Below, one piece after another: positions 1 through 9,862 of a stretch of DNA of 35,249 nucleotides. A program made the translations under genes and the position numbers. Position 1 is the stretch's first letter. Each line of letters opens with the position of its first letter. The notes beneath the pieces are model-generated. The model was not told where the DNA came from. It ran no database searches and saw only the letters and a program-made list of their open reading frames with translations. This DNA comes from Ectopseudomonas oleovorans (GTDB taxonomy: Bacteria; Pseudomonadota; Gammaproteobacteria; Pseudomonadales; Pseudomonadaceae). The DNA lies in assembly GCF_003052605.1 (NCBI RefSeq), contig NZ_QASO01000062.1, positions 2,597-37,845 on the forward strand. The letters are read 5' to 3'.

Positions 1-143
1 CGCCCGCGACACCCTTGCCTCTGGCTAACACTTCCCCTTGCCGGGTGTGTAGAGGACTTTCACCTCCAAGTCGTCCAGTCCACCACCACAGTGAACCGAA
101 CAGCGCCAGCCACGGCGCTACGCGCCATGCCTGGCGCACAACG
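1..143. other. Unassigned intergenic stretch, possible element remnant
   Basis: No gene is supported here. A short reading frame entering from the left edge reads ARDTLASG and stops at 27-29, so the last residues of an upstream gene could lie here, but eight residues are not enough to name it. Bases 103-137 form an imperfect palindrome (GCGCCA ... TGGCGC). The stretch has the look of an insertion-sequence or repeat-element tail, but this is only an impression. Confidence 0.2.
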
Positions 144-174
144 AAAAAGGGCGACTCATCGAGTCGCCCTTTTT
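144..174. terminator. Bidirectional intrinsic terminator
   Basis: A perfect inverted repeat has arms 144-157 and 161-174 around an ATC loop. The GC stem GGGCGACTC is flanked by five A on the left and five T on the right, so it would work as a rho-independent terminator on both strands. It would end minus-strand transcripts from pbpG and plus-strand transcripts entering from the left edge. Confidence 0.85.
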
Positions 175-186
175 CCGATGGCCGGC

Positions 187-267
187 GTAGGAGCCGCGCC
201 CCGCGGCGAATGCTACGGGGCTGGCGACGCAGAAGTCCGAGGCTTCGCCCCGAGGCGGGGCTCCTAC
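187..267. repeat. REPIN-like palindromic element, copy 1
   Basis: Two inverted REP-type units are bounded by GTAGGAGC (187-194) and GCTCCTAC (260-267), each with a GC-rich inner hairpin (GCGCCCCGCGGCG on the left, CGCCCCGAGGCGGGG on the right). The same element occurs in the opposite orientation at 7718-7801. Such REP doublets are abundant between genes in Pseudomonas and are moved by RAYT transposases; none is encoded in this window. It lies just downstream of pbpG. Confidence 0.8.
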
Positions 268-309
268 ACTTTGCGTCTCGTGCTGGCCCTGCAGGGCGTG
301 CACAGCGTC

Positions 310-1212
310 TTACTGCGCGGCCTGCAGGCTCCACTCGGCCAGCTTCTGCTGCTTGTAGCTGAGCGCCGCTGCCGGCACCGGGGTGACCTTGCCGGTCTCC
401 ATCCAGCGCTTGAGGCGGTTGGCGTCGGCCATGTGGGTGTACTTGCCGAACGCACCGAGTACCACGAAGGCCACCGGACGGTTGGCGATGGTGGTGGCCA
501 TCACCAGGCAGCGACCGGCGGCATTGGTGAAGCCGGTCTTGCTCAGGTTGATGTTCCAGTCGGGTTTGCGCACCAGGGCGTTGGTGTTGCGAAAACCCAG
601 GGTGTAGTTGGGCTTGCGGAAAGCCACGGTGGCTTCGGAGTCGGTGCTGAACTGGTGGATCAGCGGATACTGGTTGGCGGCCTTGACCATCAGCGCCAGG
701 TCACGCGCCGTGGCGACGTTCAGTTCGGACAGGCCGGTGGGTTCGACGAAGTGGCTGCTGTGCATGCCCAGCGCCTTGGCCTTGGCGTTCATGGCTGCGA
801 CGAAGGCGGCGTGGCCACCCGGGTAATGGTGCGCAAGACTGGCGGCAGCGCGGTTCTCCGAGGACATCAGCGCCAGGTGCAGCATTTCGCGGCGCGTGAT
901 TTCACTGCCGATGCGCACGCGGGAGAACACACCCTGCATTTCCTGGGTGTCGCGGATGGTGATCGGCAGCATCTCGTCCAGCGGCAGCTTGGCGTCGAGC
1001 ACCACCATGGCGGTCATCAGCTTGGTGACCGAGGCGACCGGCAGGCGCAGGTCCGGGTTGCTGGAATAGAGCTCCTGGCCGGTCTTCAGATCGATCAGCA
1101 AGGCACTACCGGCGGCCAGCTCCTGCTTCGGCTGGGCAGGCGCGGCCTGGAGGTTCGAAACAACAAGGCTGCCGCACAGCAGCAGGCCCAAAATCGAATG
1201 ACGGAGTTTCAC
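310..1212 (-). CDS. pbpG: D-alanyl-D-alanine endopeptidase, PBP7 family
   Basis: A 300-residue low-molecular-weight penicillin-binding protein of the S11 peptidase family, which cleaves D-Ala-meso-DAP cross-links in peptidoglycan in the periplasm. The three active-site motifs of serine acyl-transferases are all present: SVTK at 61-64 (nucleophile S61), SEN at 118-120 and KTG at 225-227. An N-terminal signal peptide (about residues 1-24, hydrophobic core LLLCGSLVV, ending near LQAA) fits export. The length equals that of PBP7. The gene stands alone, between the LysR gene in the same direction and the terminator at 144-174. In P. aeruginosa pbpG is not next to the choline-sulfate cluster, so this junction appears to be lineage-specific. 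The name is based on motifs and overall similarity; a DacA-type carboxypeptidase is less likely because the extra C-terminal domain is absent. Confidence 0.93.
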   Translation of the reverse strand: MKLRHSILGLLLCGSLVVSNLQAAPAQPKQELAAGSALLIDLKTGQELYSSNPDLRLPVASVTKLMTAMVVLDAKLPLDEMLPITIRDTQEMQGVFSRVRIGSEITRREMLHLALMSSENRAAASLAHHYPGGHAAFVAAMNAKAKALGMHSSHFVEPTGLSELNVATARDLALMVKAANQYPLIHQFSTDSEATVAFRKPNYTLGFRNTNALVRKPDWNINLSKTGFTNAAGRCLVMATTIANRPVAFVVLGAFGKYTHMADANRLKRWMETGKVTPVPAAALSYKQQKLAEWSLQAAQ

Positions 1213-1325
1213 GGTTCACTTCACCGGTTGGAGTGTGGGGGCCGCTGGCAGGCGATGAAAAACGACCGGCTAGAGCGGCGGCGACCAGTATAAGGATCAC
1301 GCTTGGCTATTGCAGTATGGCCCGA

Positions 1326-2246
1326 TCAAACGCTCGCTGCTGGCGAATCCAGCTCGGCCTGCAACCAGTCGACGAAACGCGCGGTCAGGCGCTGGCGACG
1401 CTTGCGCTCGGGTAGTACCAGGTAATAGCCACGCGCCGAATGCGCCTCGGCCTCACCCAGACGACAGAGCAGCCCCTGAGCCAGAAGTTCATCCACCAGA
1501 TGGCGCCAGCCGATGGCCACGCCCTGCCCGGCAATCGCCGCCTGGATCAGCAGGGTGTAGTTGTCGAAACGCAACGCGCCGGGTGTCGGCAGGCTGGCGA
1601 TGCCGAGGGCGCGGAACAATCCCTCCCAGTCGAACCAGCGCGAGCGGTGCTCGGGGCGCAGGTGCAGCAGCGGCAGCTCGCTCAGAACCTCCGTCGGTAG
1701 CGGTAGCTGGCGCTCGCCGAGCAGACGCGGGCTGCACACCGGAAACACCTCTTCGCCGAACAGCAGGTACGCTTCGCCATGCTTGAAACGACCGTCGCCA
1801 AAACGGATCGCCACGTCGATATCGCTGGGTACCGTGGCCGGGTCGCGCTCGCTGGTGATCAGGCTGACGTCCACCTCGGGGTACAGGCGGTTGAAGCGCT
1901 GCAGGCGCGGCATCAACCAGTAGGCGGCGAAGGCGAAGTCGGTGGCCACCTGCAGCACTTCATGCTGCTGGCGCGCGGTGACGGCGACGAGCCCGGCATC
2001 GAGGCTGGCCAGCCCTTCCTGCACATGGGCCAACAACAGCTCGCCGGCCTCGGTCAGTACGATGCCGCGATAGACGCGATTGAACAGCCGCGTGGCCAGT
2101 TGCTGCTCCAGACGCTTGATCTGCTGGCTGATCGCCGGCTGGCTACTACCCAGCTCGTTGGCGGCGGCGGTGAAACTGAGCTGGCGCGCGGCCGACTCGA
2201 ACACCCGCAGGGCGTCGAGCGACAGCCCATCAATGACTTTAAACAT
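1326..2246 (-). CDS. LysR-family regulator of choline sulfate use
   Basis: A 306-residue LysR-type regulator. The N-terminal winged helix-turn-helix covers about residues 9-68 (LSFTAAANELGSSQPAISQQI is the recognition region) and a substrate-binding domain of the GcvA/AmpR kind fills the rest. It is divergent from betC with 113 bp between start codons, the usual arrangement for a LysR regulator and its target. The ortholog in P. aeruginosa sits at the same place beside the choline sulfatase gene. The likely effector is choline-O-sulfate or choline, inferred from context only. The start is the only plausible one near the HTH. It is preceded by a weak Shine-Dalgarno-like GCAGAG and overlaps a perfect LysR-type palindrome at 2245-2259. 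Confidence 0.88.
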   Translation of the reverse strand: MFKVIDGLSLDALRVFESAARQLSFTAAANELGSSQPAISQQIKRLEQQLATRLFNRVYRGIVLTEAGELLLAHVQEGLASLDAGLVAVTARQQHEVLQVATDFAFAAYWLMPRLQRFNRLYPEVDVSLITSERDPATVPSDIDVAIRFGDGRFKHGEAYLLFGEEVFPVCSPRLLGERQLPLPTEVLSELPLLHLRPEHRSRWFDWEGLFRALGIASLPTPGALRFDNYTLLIQAAIAGQGVAIGWRHLVDELLAQGLLCRLGEAEAHSARGYYLVLPERKRRQRLTARFVDWLQAELDSPAASV

Positions 2247-2259
2247 AAGCTCTGCTTAT
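2245..2259. promoter_or_regulatory. LysR-type binding site (T-N11-A palindrome)
   Basis: ATAAGCTCTGCTTAT is a perfect 6+3+6 palindrome and fits the T-N11-A rule for LysR boxes exactly. It overlaps the start codon of the LysR gene and lies about 100 bp before betC, so the regulator could repress itself and activate betC from here. Assignment to this particular regulator is inference. Confidence 0.6.
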
Positions 2260-2359
2260 CCGAGGCATGTTTCACAGCCGGGTTTACCCTGCTGCCGTTC
2301 TACCGGAATCATGGAGCCAGCACTGTCGCATAAACCAACAATATGGAATACCCGCCACC

Positions 2360-3868
2360 ATGAAGCGCCCGAACATCCTCTTCATCATGGCCGACCAGAT
2401 GGCCGCGCCGATCCTGCCGCTGCACGATGCCGCCTCGCCAGTGCAGATGCCCAACCTGATGAAACTGGCCGAGCAGGCCGTGGTGTTCGACTCGGCCTAC
2501 TGCAACAGCCCGCTCTGCGCGCCGTCGCGCTTCACCCTGGTCAGCGGGCGGCTGCCATCGAAGATCGGCGCCTACGACAATGCCGCCGATTTCCCCGCCG
2601 ATGTGCCGACCTACGCCCATTACCTGCGCCGCCTCGGCTACCGCACTGCGCTATCGGGCAAGATGCACTTCTGCGGGCCGGACCAGCTGCACGGTTACGA
2701 GGAGCGCCTGACCAGCGACATCTATCCGGCCGACTACGGCTGGGCGGTGAACTGGGACGAGCCGGACGTGCGCGCCAGTTGGTACCACAACATGTCCTCG
2801 GTGCTGCAGGCCGGCCCCTGCGTACGCAGCAACCAGCTGGATTTCGACGAGGAGGTGGTGTTCAAGGCCCGCCAGTACCTCTACGACCACGTGCGCATGA
2901 GTCCGGATCAGCCGTTCTGCCTGACCGTGTCGATGACCCACCCGCATGACCCCTACACCATCGGCCGCGAATACTGGGATCGCTACGAGGGCGTGGACAT
3001 TCCTCTGCCGCGCCAGCACATCGAGCAGAGCGAGCAGGACCCGCACTCGCAGCGCATCCTCAAGATCATCGACCTGTGGGACAAGCCGCTGCCCGAGGAC
3101 AAGATTCGCGACGCCCGCCGCGCCTATTTCGGCGCTTGCAGCTACATCGACGACAACATCGGCAAGCTGCTGAAGACCCTGGAAGAGTGCGGTCTGGCCG
3201 AGGACACCCTGATCGTCTTCTCCGGCGACCACGGCGACATGCTTGGCGAGCGCGGCCTCTGGTACAAGATGCACTGGTTCGAAATGTCCGCCCGCGTGCC
3301 GTTGCTGGTGCATGCACCGCAGCGCTTCACCGCGCATCGGGTCAGTCAGTCGGTCTCCACTCTCGATCTGCTGCCAACGCTGGTGGAACTGGCCGGCGGC
3401 CAGGTCGAGCAGGGCCTGGAGCTGGAAGGTCACTCGCTACTGCCGCATCTGCAAGGCAAGGGCGGCCATGATGAAGTGCTCGGCGAATACATGGCCGAAG
3501 GCACGCTCAGCCCGCTGATGATGATTCGCCGCGGGCCATGGAAGTTCGTCTATTCCGAGCAGGATCCACTGCTGCTGTTCGATCTGGACAGCGACCCGCT
3601 CGAACGTCAGAACCTGGCCGAGTCCAGCGAGCATCGCGGCATCCTTGCCGGTTTCATCGCCGAAGCGCGCGAGCGCTGGGACATCCCGGCCATCCACGCC
3701 GCCACTCTCGCCAGTCAGCGCCGCCGCCGTCTGGTGGCCGAGGCGCTGAGCCAAGGCAAGCTGACCAGCTGGGATCACCAGCCCTGGGTCGATGCCAGCC
3801 AACAGTACATGCGCAACCATATCGATCTCGACGACCTGGAACGCCGCGCCCGTTTTCCCCAGGTATGA
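2360..3868 (+). CDS. betC: Choline-sulfatase
   Basis: A 502-residue cytoplasmic sulfatase (alkaline-phosphatase superfamily) that hydrolyses choline-O-sulfate to choline and sulfate. This gives the cell a glycine-betaine precursor as well as carbon, nitrogen and sulfur. The sulfatase signature C53-A-P-S-R57 holds the cysteine to be converted to formylglycine. Metal and sulfate ligands are visible as D12-Q13 near the N-terminus, K101 and H103 (SGKMHF), H194 (THPHDPY), and D290-H291 in SGDHGD. The C-terminal 50 residues (from about RRRRLVAEALSQGK) match the extension typical of choline sulfatases rather than arylsulfatases. The start at 2360 gives MKRPNILFIMADQ, the conserved beginning; the frame stays open 31 codons further upstream but that part is not conserved in type. 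No signal peptide is present, so the substrate must be imported first. Confidence 0.95.
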   Translation: MKRPNILFIMADQMAAPILPLHDAASPVQMPNLMKLAEQAVVFDSAYCNSPLCAPSRFTLVSGRLPSKIGAYDNAADFPADVPTYAHYLRRLGYRTALSGKMHFCGPDQLHGYEERLTSDIYPADYGWAVNWDEPDVRASWYHNMSSVLQAGPCVRSNQLDFDEEVVFKARQYLYDHVRMSPDQPFCLTVSMTHPHDPYTIGREYWDRYEGVDIPLPRQHIEQSEQDPHSQRILKIIDLWDKPLPEDKIRDARRAYFGACSYIDDNIGKLLKTLEECGLAEDTLIVFSGDHGDMLGERGLWYKMHWFEMSARVPLLVHAPQRFTAHRVSQSVSTLDLLPTLVELAGGQVEQGLELEGHSLLPHLQGKGGHDEVLGEYMAEGTLSPLMMIRRGPWKFVYSEQDPLLLFDLDSDPLERQNLAESSEHRGILAGFIAEARERWDIPAIHAATLASQRRRRLVAEALSQGKLTSWDHQPWVDASQQYMRNHIDLDDLERRARFPQV

Positions 3869-3917
3869 ACCTTTTCCAACTGCCGCCCCCAAACCAGAAG
3901 AAAAAAGGAGAGACGCC

Positions 3918-4838
3918 ATGAACCGATTCAGTGTGCTGTTACTCGCGGCAGCGCTCAGCAGCGCCGGGGACGTATGGGCCGAGGACGCCGCCTGTGCCAC
4001 GGTCAAGCTGGGTGACCCGGGCTGGAGCGACATCGCCGTGACCAACGGCATCGCCAGCTTCCTGCTCGACGGCCTGGGCTACAAGGCACAAACCCAGACC
4101 CTGGCCGTGCCGATCATCTTCGCCGGCCTGCAGAAGGGCCAGGTCGACGTCTTCCTCGGCAACTGGATGCCGGCGCAGCAGAGCAACTACGACAAGTTCG
4201 TCGCCAGCGGAGAAGTGGACAAGCTGGCGCAGAACCTCGCAGGCACCGAGTACACCCTGGCGGTCCCGACCTATGCCTATGAGGCCGGGGTGAAGACCTT
4301 CGCCGATCTGGACAAGCATGCCGACAAGTTTGGCAAGAAGCTCTACGGCATCGCCTCCGGCTCACCCGCCAACGAGTCGATCAAGCAGATGATCGCCGCC
4401 GACGAGTTCGGCCTGGGTGACTGGAAGCTGGTGGAGTCCAGCGAACAGGCGATGCTGGTGCAGGTCGGCCGCGCGGTGAAACGCGATCAGTTCGTGGTAT
4501 TCCTCGGCTGGACCCCGCACCCGATGAACGTGCAGTACGACATGCAGTATCTGAAAGGCGGCGAGAAATATTTCGGCGACAGCGGCGAGGTCAACACCCT
4601 GGCGCGCAAGGGCTACGCCGCGCAGTGCCCCAACGTCGGCAAGCTGCTAAGCAACCTGACTTTCACCCAGGAGATGGAGAACAGCATCATGGATCAGGTG
4701 CTGAACAAGCAGGCCAGCAACGACACTGCGATCAAGGCCTGGCTGCAGGCCAACCCGCAGGTGCTCGATGGCTGGCTGCAGGGCGTGACCACCCGCGACG
4801 GTGGCGACGGCCTGGCCGCCGTGAAGGCGCGGCTTTGA
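3918..4838 (+). CDS. Choline-type ABC substrate-binding protein (ChoX-like)
   Basis: A 306-residue periplasmic binding protein of the OpuAC/ProX family. The signal peptide is about residues 1-21 (ends VWA). The ligand box matches ChoX of Sinorhizobium meliloti. W36, D38, W83, Y112 and W198 lie at a constant offset of seven residues from the ChoX residues W43, D45, W90, Y119 and W205 that enclose the trimethylammonium group (ChoX numbering from memory). It starts 49 bp after betC with a strong ribosome site (AAAAGGAG, seven bases before ATG). No permease or ATPase gene is near. In Pseudomonas several orphan binding proteins of this family feed one shared transporter, CbcWV, and this is probably another, delivering choline or choline-O-sulfate. 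Ligand preference cannot be told from sequence. Confidence 0.9.
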   Translation: MNRFSVLLLAAALSSAGDVWAEDAACATVKLGDPGWSDIAVTNGIASFLLDGLGYKAQTQTLAVPIIFAGLQKGQVDVFLGNWMPAQQSNYDKFVASGEVDKLAQNLAGTEYTLAVPTYAYEAGVKTFADLDKHADKFGKKLYGIASGSPANESIKQMIAADEFGLGDWKLVESSEQAMLVQVGRAVKRDQFVVFLGWTPHPMNVQYDMQYLKGGEKYFGDSGEVNTLARKGYAAQCPNVGKLLSNLTFTQEMENSIMDQVLNKQASNDTAIKAWLQANPQVLDGWLQGVTTRDGGDGLAAVKARL

Positions 4839-4858
4839 ATTAACCGCGGCAAGTGAGT

Positions 4859-4885
4859 AGGGTGGAGTCGCCTGCGGCCCACCCT
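4859..4885. repeat. Palindrome between binding-protein and SulP genes
   Basis: AGGGTGG (4859-4865) and CCACCCT (4879-4885) form a 7-bp stem around a GC-rich loop that can itself pair (GTCGCCTGCGGC). No T-run follows, so it is more likely an intercistronic mRNA hairpin or a small dispersed repeat than a terminator. It may lower expression of the SulP gene relative to betC and the binding protein. Confidence 0.5.
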
Positions 4886-4896
4886 CGACTCAAATC

Positions 4897-6468
4897 ATGC
4901 GCCTACCTGACCGACAGACCATACTGCCGTTTCTCCGCTGGTTGCCTGGCATCAGCCACAAGACCCTCGGCAATGACCTGCTGGTGGGCCTGACCGGTGC
5001 CATCCTGGCCCTGCCGCAGTCGCTGGCCTACGCGCTGATTGCCGGCCTGCCCGCCGAATACGGCCTGTACGCCGCCATCGTGCCGGTGATCATCGCCTGT
5101 CTGTGGGGCTCGTCCTGGCACCTGATCTGCGGGCCGACCGCCGCGATCTCCATCGTCCTGTTCACCAGCGTCAGCCCCATGGCGCGCATCGGCAGCGACG
5201 AATTCATCGCCCTGATCCTGCTGCTGACCTTTCTCGCCGGGCTGTTCCAGTGGCTGCTAGGTATGCTGCGCTTCGGCGCCCTGGTGAACTTCGTCTCGCA
5301 GTCGGTGGTGCTCGGCTTCACCCTCGGCGCGGCGCTGGTGATCGCCATCGGGCAGATGCCCAATCTGCTCGGCGTCGAGGTCGCCAGCCAACCCACGGCC
5401 CTGACCAGCCTGCTGCAGATCGGCCAGCACCTGCCCGAAGCGCACTGGCCGAGTCTGGCCCTGGCGGCCTTCACCCTGCTGCTCAGCGTGGCCGTGCGCA
5501 AGCTCTGGCCAAAGGCGCCTGCACTGCTGATCGGCCTCGTCTGCGGCAGTCTGCTGGCGTGGCTGCTACCGGCACGGTTCACCGCTGACATCGCCCTGGT
5601 CGCACCATTCGAAGGTGGCCTGCCACCTTTGACCATGCTGAGTTTCGACCTCGACGACGTGCTGCGCCTGCTACCGGCAGCGGTGGCCTGCGGCATGCTC
5701 GGGCTGGTCACCAGCCTGTCCATCGCCCGCGCGCTGGCGGTGAAATCGCACCAGTTCCTCGATGCCAACCAGGAAGTACGCGCCCAGGGCTTGTCGAACA
5801 TGCTCGGGCCGTGGTTTTCCGCGTCGCTGTCGGCCGGCTCCTTCACCCGCTCGGCGCTGAACCTGCAGGCTGGCGCGCGTACGCCGTTGGCCGGAGTGTT
5901 CTCGGCGCTGCTGGTGGCGCTGTTCGCGGTGTTCGGCGCAGCGCTGCTGACGCATATCCCGCTGCCGGTGATGGCGGCCGGCATCCTGCTGATTTGCTGG
6001 GGCCTGGTGGATCTGCCGGCGATCCGTGCGCTGCGTCGGGTCAGCCGCTCCGAGTTCATGGTGATGCTGCTGACCTTCGCCGCCACCCTGGTGCTGGAGC
6101 TGCAGACGGCGATCTACGCCGGCGTGTTGGCCTCGTTGTTCTTCTACCTCAAGCGCACCTCGCAGCCGCGCGTGCGCCTGTGGCAGGACGGCGAAGACGA
6201 GGTGCTGCGCATCGAGGGCTCGATCTTCTTCGGCGCCTGCCAGTACATCCAGCAGTTGCTGCAGCGCAGCCGCGGGCAGCGCCTGGTGATCGACGCGCGG
6301 CACATCAACTTCATCGACTATGCCGGGGTGGAGATGCTGTACCAGGAGGCGCGCCGCCTGCAGGCGCTGAAGCGCAGCCTGGTGCTGCGTCAGGCGCGGC
6401 CGCCAGTGGTGGAGGAAATTCTCAAGCTCGAAGGCGCCGAGCGCTGCCCGGTGTTGTTCGAGGATTGA
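4897..6468 (+). CDS. SulP-family anion permease with STAS domain
   Basis: A 523-residue inner-membrane SulP (SLC26) transporter. A long run of hydrophobic segments covers about residues 25-410. It includes the family-typical stretch PQSLAYALIAGLPAEYGLYA and, in the next segment, CGPTAAISI. A cytoplasmic STAS domain makes up the last 98 residues (LVIDARHINFIDYAGVEMLY). SulP proteins move sulfate, bicarbonate or other anions. As the third gene of the choline-sulfate cluster, conserved in this place in P. aeruginosa, it may handle the sulfate released by BetC or import the sulfate ester itself; the sequence does not decide. It starts 58 bp after the binding-protein gene, with a hairpin at 4859-4885 in the gap and no good Shine-Dalgarno sequence. 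Confidence 0.9.
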   Translation: MRLPDRQTILPFLRWLPGISHKTLGNDLLVGLTGAILALPQSLAYALIAGLPAEYGLYAAIVPVIIACLWGSSWHLICGPTAAISIVLFTSVSPMARIGSDEFIALILLLTFLAGLFQWLLGMLRFGALVNFVSQSVVLGFTLGAALVIAIGQMPNLLGVEVASQPTALTSLLQIGQHLPEAHWPSLALAAFTLLLSVAVRKLWPKAPALLIGLVCGSLLAWLLPARFTADIALVAPFEGGLPPLTMLSFDLDDVLRLLPAAVACGMLGLVTSLSIARALAVKSHQFLDANQEVRAQGLSNMLGPWFSASLSAGSFTRSALNLQAGARTPLAGVFSALLVALFAVFGAALLTHIPLPVMAAGILLICWGLVDLPAIRALRRVSRSEFMVMLLTFAATLVLELQTAIYAGVLASLFFYLKRTSQPRVRLWQDGEDEVLRIEGSIFFGACQYIQQLLQRSRGQRLVIDARHINFIDYAGVEMLYQEARRLQALKRSLVLRQARPPVVEEILKLEGAERCPVLFED

Positions 6469-6490
6469 GCAAGACCGCTCGTCCTAACCA

Positions 6491-6841
6491 TCATTCGTCT
6501 GCGAGCGTGCTCAGATCCAGCGGGCGCACCTGACCGAGCCATAGCGGCCAGTCGCGGTGGTCGCGCAGCTCGTTGTCAGTGATCGGGTGCACCAGCACGT
6601 TGAGGCCATTGCGGTGTTGCATCAGCCAGGGCACCAGCTCACCGAACAGGTCAGGACGAAAGGCCAGCTGACAGCTCCAATCCGGGTGTGGCCCGACTGG
6701 ACGCTCGTGCATCCGTCCCATCTTCAGAGGAAAAAGCCGCGCGGCTTCTTCGCACAGCGCACGGGCCTGATCGAGGGTGCTGGCGTCGAAGTAAACATGG
6801 GCGTGATAGCCCCTGATCCTCGGCAGCGCTTGTTCGTCCAT
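6491..6841 (-). CDS. DOPA 4,5-dioxygenase-family protein
   Basis: A 116-residue protein of the small DOPA 4,5-dioxygenase fold (ferredoxin-like, metal-binding). Conserved histidines are visible in YHAHVYFD (H13, H15), GPHP (H52), LVHP (H85) and DH (H95). In fungi the family opens the catechol ring of DOPA; in bacteria the substrate is usually unknown, and bacterial members include extradiol dioxygenases acting on DOPA or caffeate. The gene follows aroE with six bases between, so it is probably co-transcribed with it. It is convergent with the SulP gene. The family call is firm; the reaction is not. Confidence 0.85.
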   Translation of the reverse strand: MDEQALPRIRGYHAHVYFDASTLDQARALCEEAARLFPLKMGRMHERPVGPHPDWSCQLAFRPDLFGELVPWLMQHRNGLNVLVHPITDNELRDHRDWPLWLGQVRPLDLSTLADE

Positions 6842-6847
6842 GCCCGT

Positions 6848-7672
6848 TCAACCCGCCAGTAGTTGACGGCGCAGCTCAGCCAGCACCGGCGCCGTGTCAG
6901 GGCGCACGCCACGCCATAGCTCGAACGCCTCGGCCGCCTGCTCGACCAGCATGCCGAGGCCATCCAGGCAGCGCGCCGCGCCCTGCTCGGCTGCCCAGCG
7001 GTTGAAGGCGGTCGCCTCACGGCCGTACATCATGTCGTAGCAGACGGTATGACCGGGCTGGATCAGGCTCGGCGCAATCGGCGGCAGCTCACCACCGAGG
7101 CTGGCGGAAGTGCCGTTGACGATCAGGTCCACCGGCGCATCGATCCAGTCGAAGCCAGCGGCCACCAGCGGGCCTAGGTCGGCAAATTCACGCACCAGTT
7201 GTTCGGCCTTGGCCACGGTACGGTTGGCGATCACCAGCACCGCCGGCTTCTGCGCCAGGAAGGGTTCGAGCACACCGCGCACGGCACCGCCGGCACCGAG
7301 CACGAGGATGCGCTTGCCGGCCAAGCTGAAACCGGCGTTGTCCTGCAGGTCACGGGTCAAGCCAGCACCGTCGGTGTTGTCACCCAGCAGGCGACCGTCG
7401 GCCAGTTTCTTCAGGGTATTCACCGCGCCGGCTCGACGGGCGCGCTCGGTGAGTTCGTCGGCCAGGCGAAAGGCCTCTTCCTTGAACGGCACGGTGACGT
7501 TGCCGCCCAGGCCGTCGGCAAAAAAGGCGCGGGCGTCGCCGACGAAGTCATCCAGCGGCGCCAGACGCGCATCGTAGGTCAGCGCCTGGCCGGTCTGCTC
7601 GGCGAACAGGCGGTGAATCAGCGGTGATTTGCTGTGGCCGATGGGGTTGCCGAAGACGCAGTAGCGGTCCAT
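6848..7672 (-). CDS. aroE: Shikimate dehydrogenase (NADP+)
   Basis: A 274-residue AroE that reduces 3-dehydroshikimate to shikimate with NADPH in the chorismate pathway. Substrate-site motifs are [10 protein letters not shown] (8-17), NVTVPFK with catalytic K64, and GDNTDG with D101. The NADP-binding GAGGA loop is at 126-130. Length is normal for AroE. It lies downstream of hemF, with the REPIN-like element at 7718-7801 in the 144-bp gap, and upstream of the DOPA-dioxygenase-family gene. The hemF-aroE order is also that of P. aeruginosa. Confidence 0.97.
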   Translation of the reverse strand: MDRYCVFGNPIGHSKSPLIHRLFAEQTGQALTYDARLAPLDDFVGDARAFFADGLGGNVTVPFKEEAFRLADELTERARRAGAVNTLKKLADGRLLGDNTDGAGLTRDLQDNAGFSLAGKRILVLGAGGAVRGVLEPFLAQKPAVLVIANRTVAKAEQLVREFADLGPLVAAGFDWIDAPVDLIVNGTSASLGGELPPIAPSLIQPGHTVCYDMMYGREATAFNRWAAEQGAARCLDGLGMLVEQAAEAFELWRGVRPDTAPVLAELRRQLLAG

Positions 7673-7717
7673 GGAAGGTCCTGTAACGGTAGAAATCTAC
7701 GAAACTGACGCCGTCCT

Positions 7718-7801
7718 GTAGGAGCCCCGCCTCGGGGCGAAGCCTCTGCTTCGCCGCGGTAGCACACGCCGCCGTCATTCGCTGCGGGGCGCAGCTCCTA
7801 C
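7718..7801. repeat. REPIN-like palindromic element, copy 2
   Basis: Bounded by GTAGGAGC (7718-7725) and GCTCCTAC (7794-7801), with inner hairpin units around CCCCGCCTCGGGG and CGCTGCGGGGCGC. It is the same element as 187-267, inserted in the opposite orientation. It sits between hemF and aroE and may form an mRNA hairpin that separates their expression. Confidence 0.8.
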
Positions 7802-7816
7802 AAGAGAGAATGGAAG

Positions 7817-8860
<1,044 letters not shown>

Positions 8861-8878
8861 TCAGACAAGGACTCCAAG

Positions 8879-9856
8879 ATGGCCAAGCGTATCGAGTTCA
8901 GCCAGCACGGCGGCAGCGACGTGCTGCAGTACCGTGACTACCAGCCGGCAGCACCTGGCCCGCGCGAGGTGCGCGTGGCCAACCGGGCCATCGGCCTGAA
9001 CTTCATCGACACCTACTTCCGCAGCGGCCTCTATCAGCCGCCCGCGCTGCCGTCGAGCCTGGGCACCGAAGGTGCCGGCGTGGTCGAGGCCGTCGGCAGC
9101 GAAGTCGAAGGCTTTGCCGTGGGTGATCGCGTTGCCTACGCTACCGGCCCGCTGGGTGCTTATAGCGAGCTGCACGTATTGCCCGCCGACAAGCTGGTGA
9201 AACTGCCGGACAGCATCAGCTTCGAACAGGCGGCTGCGGTGATGCTCAAGGGCCTGACCGTGCAGTACCTGCTGCGCCAGACCTACGAACTCAAGGGCGG
9301 CGAGACCATCCTGTTCCACGCTGCGGCCGGCGGTGTCGGCTCCTTCGCCTGCCAATGGGCCAAGGCGCTGGGCGTGAAGCTGATCGGCACTGTCAGCTCG
9401 GCGCAAAAGGCCGCGCGGGCCAAGGAGCAGGGCGCCTGGGCGACCATCGACTACAGCCATGAAAACGTCGTGCAGCGCGTACTGGAGCTGACCGACGGCG
9501 CCAAGTGCCCGGTGGTCTATGACGGCGTCGGCAAGGACACCTGGGAAACCTCGCTGGACTGCGTGGCACCACACGGCCTGCTGGTCAGCTTCGGCAATGC
9601 ATCCGGCGCGGTGACCGGGGTCAACCTGGGTATCCTGGCGCAGAAGGGCTCGCTGTACGTCACCCGGCCGACCCTGGCGAGCTACGCCAATACGCCGCAG
9701 AACCTGCAGGCCATGGCCGACGACCTGTTCGGCATGATCGCCAGCGGCAAGCTGCAGGTGGAAATCAGCAACCGCTACGCACTGAAGGACGCTGCCGCCG
9801 CACAGGATGCGCTGAGCTCGCGGCAAACCACCGGCTCGACCATTTTGCTGCCGTAA
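8879..9856 (+). CDS. qor: NADPH:quinone oxidoreductase (zeta-crystallin type)
   Basis: A 325-residue zinc-free medium-chain dehydrogenase/reductase of the QOR family, which reduces quinones with NADPH. An N-terminal GroES-like domain (about 1-115, GLNFIDTYFRSGLY) is followed by a Rossmann domain with the nucleotide loop HAAAGGVGS at 147-155. There are no zinc-ligand cysteines of the alcohol dehydrogenase type. The start at 8879 has AAGGA seven bases upstream and begins MAKRIEFSQHGGSDVL, typical for Qor. The frame is open far upstream only because it runs antisense to hemF. It is divergent from hemF and convergent with tsaC. Confidence 0.94.
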   Translation: MAKRIEFSQHGGSDVLQYRDYQPAAPGPREVRVANRAIGLNFIDTYFRSGLYQPPALPSSLGTEGAGVVEAVGSEVEGFAVGDRVAYATGPLGAYSELHVLPADKLVKLPDSISFEQAAAVMLKGLTVQYLLRQTYELKGGETILFHAAAGGVGSFACQWAKALGVKLIGTVSSAQKAARAKEQGAWATIDYSHENVVQRVLELTDGAKCPVVYDGVGKDTWETSLDCVAPHGLLVSFGNASGAVTGVNLGILAQKGSLYVTRPTLASYANTPQNLQAMADDLFGMIASGKLQVEISNRYALKDAAAAQDALSSRQTTGSTILLP

Positions 9857-9862
9857 AAACAG

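Noticed and set aside
91..1293. 400-codon plus-strand open frame across pbpG
   Set aside because: It is antisense to pbpG, whose catalytic motifs and signal peptide are clear; the antisense translation is Gly-, His- and Gln-rich without any domain, as is usual opposite high-GC genes.
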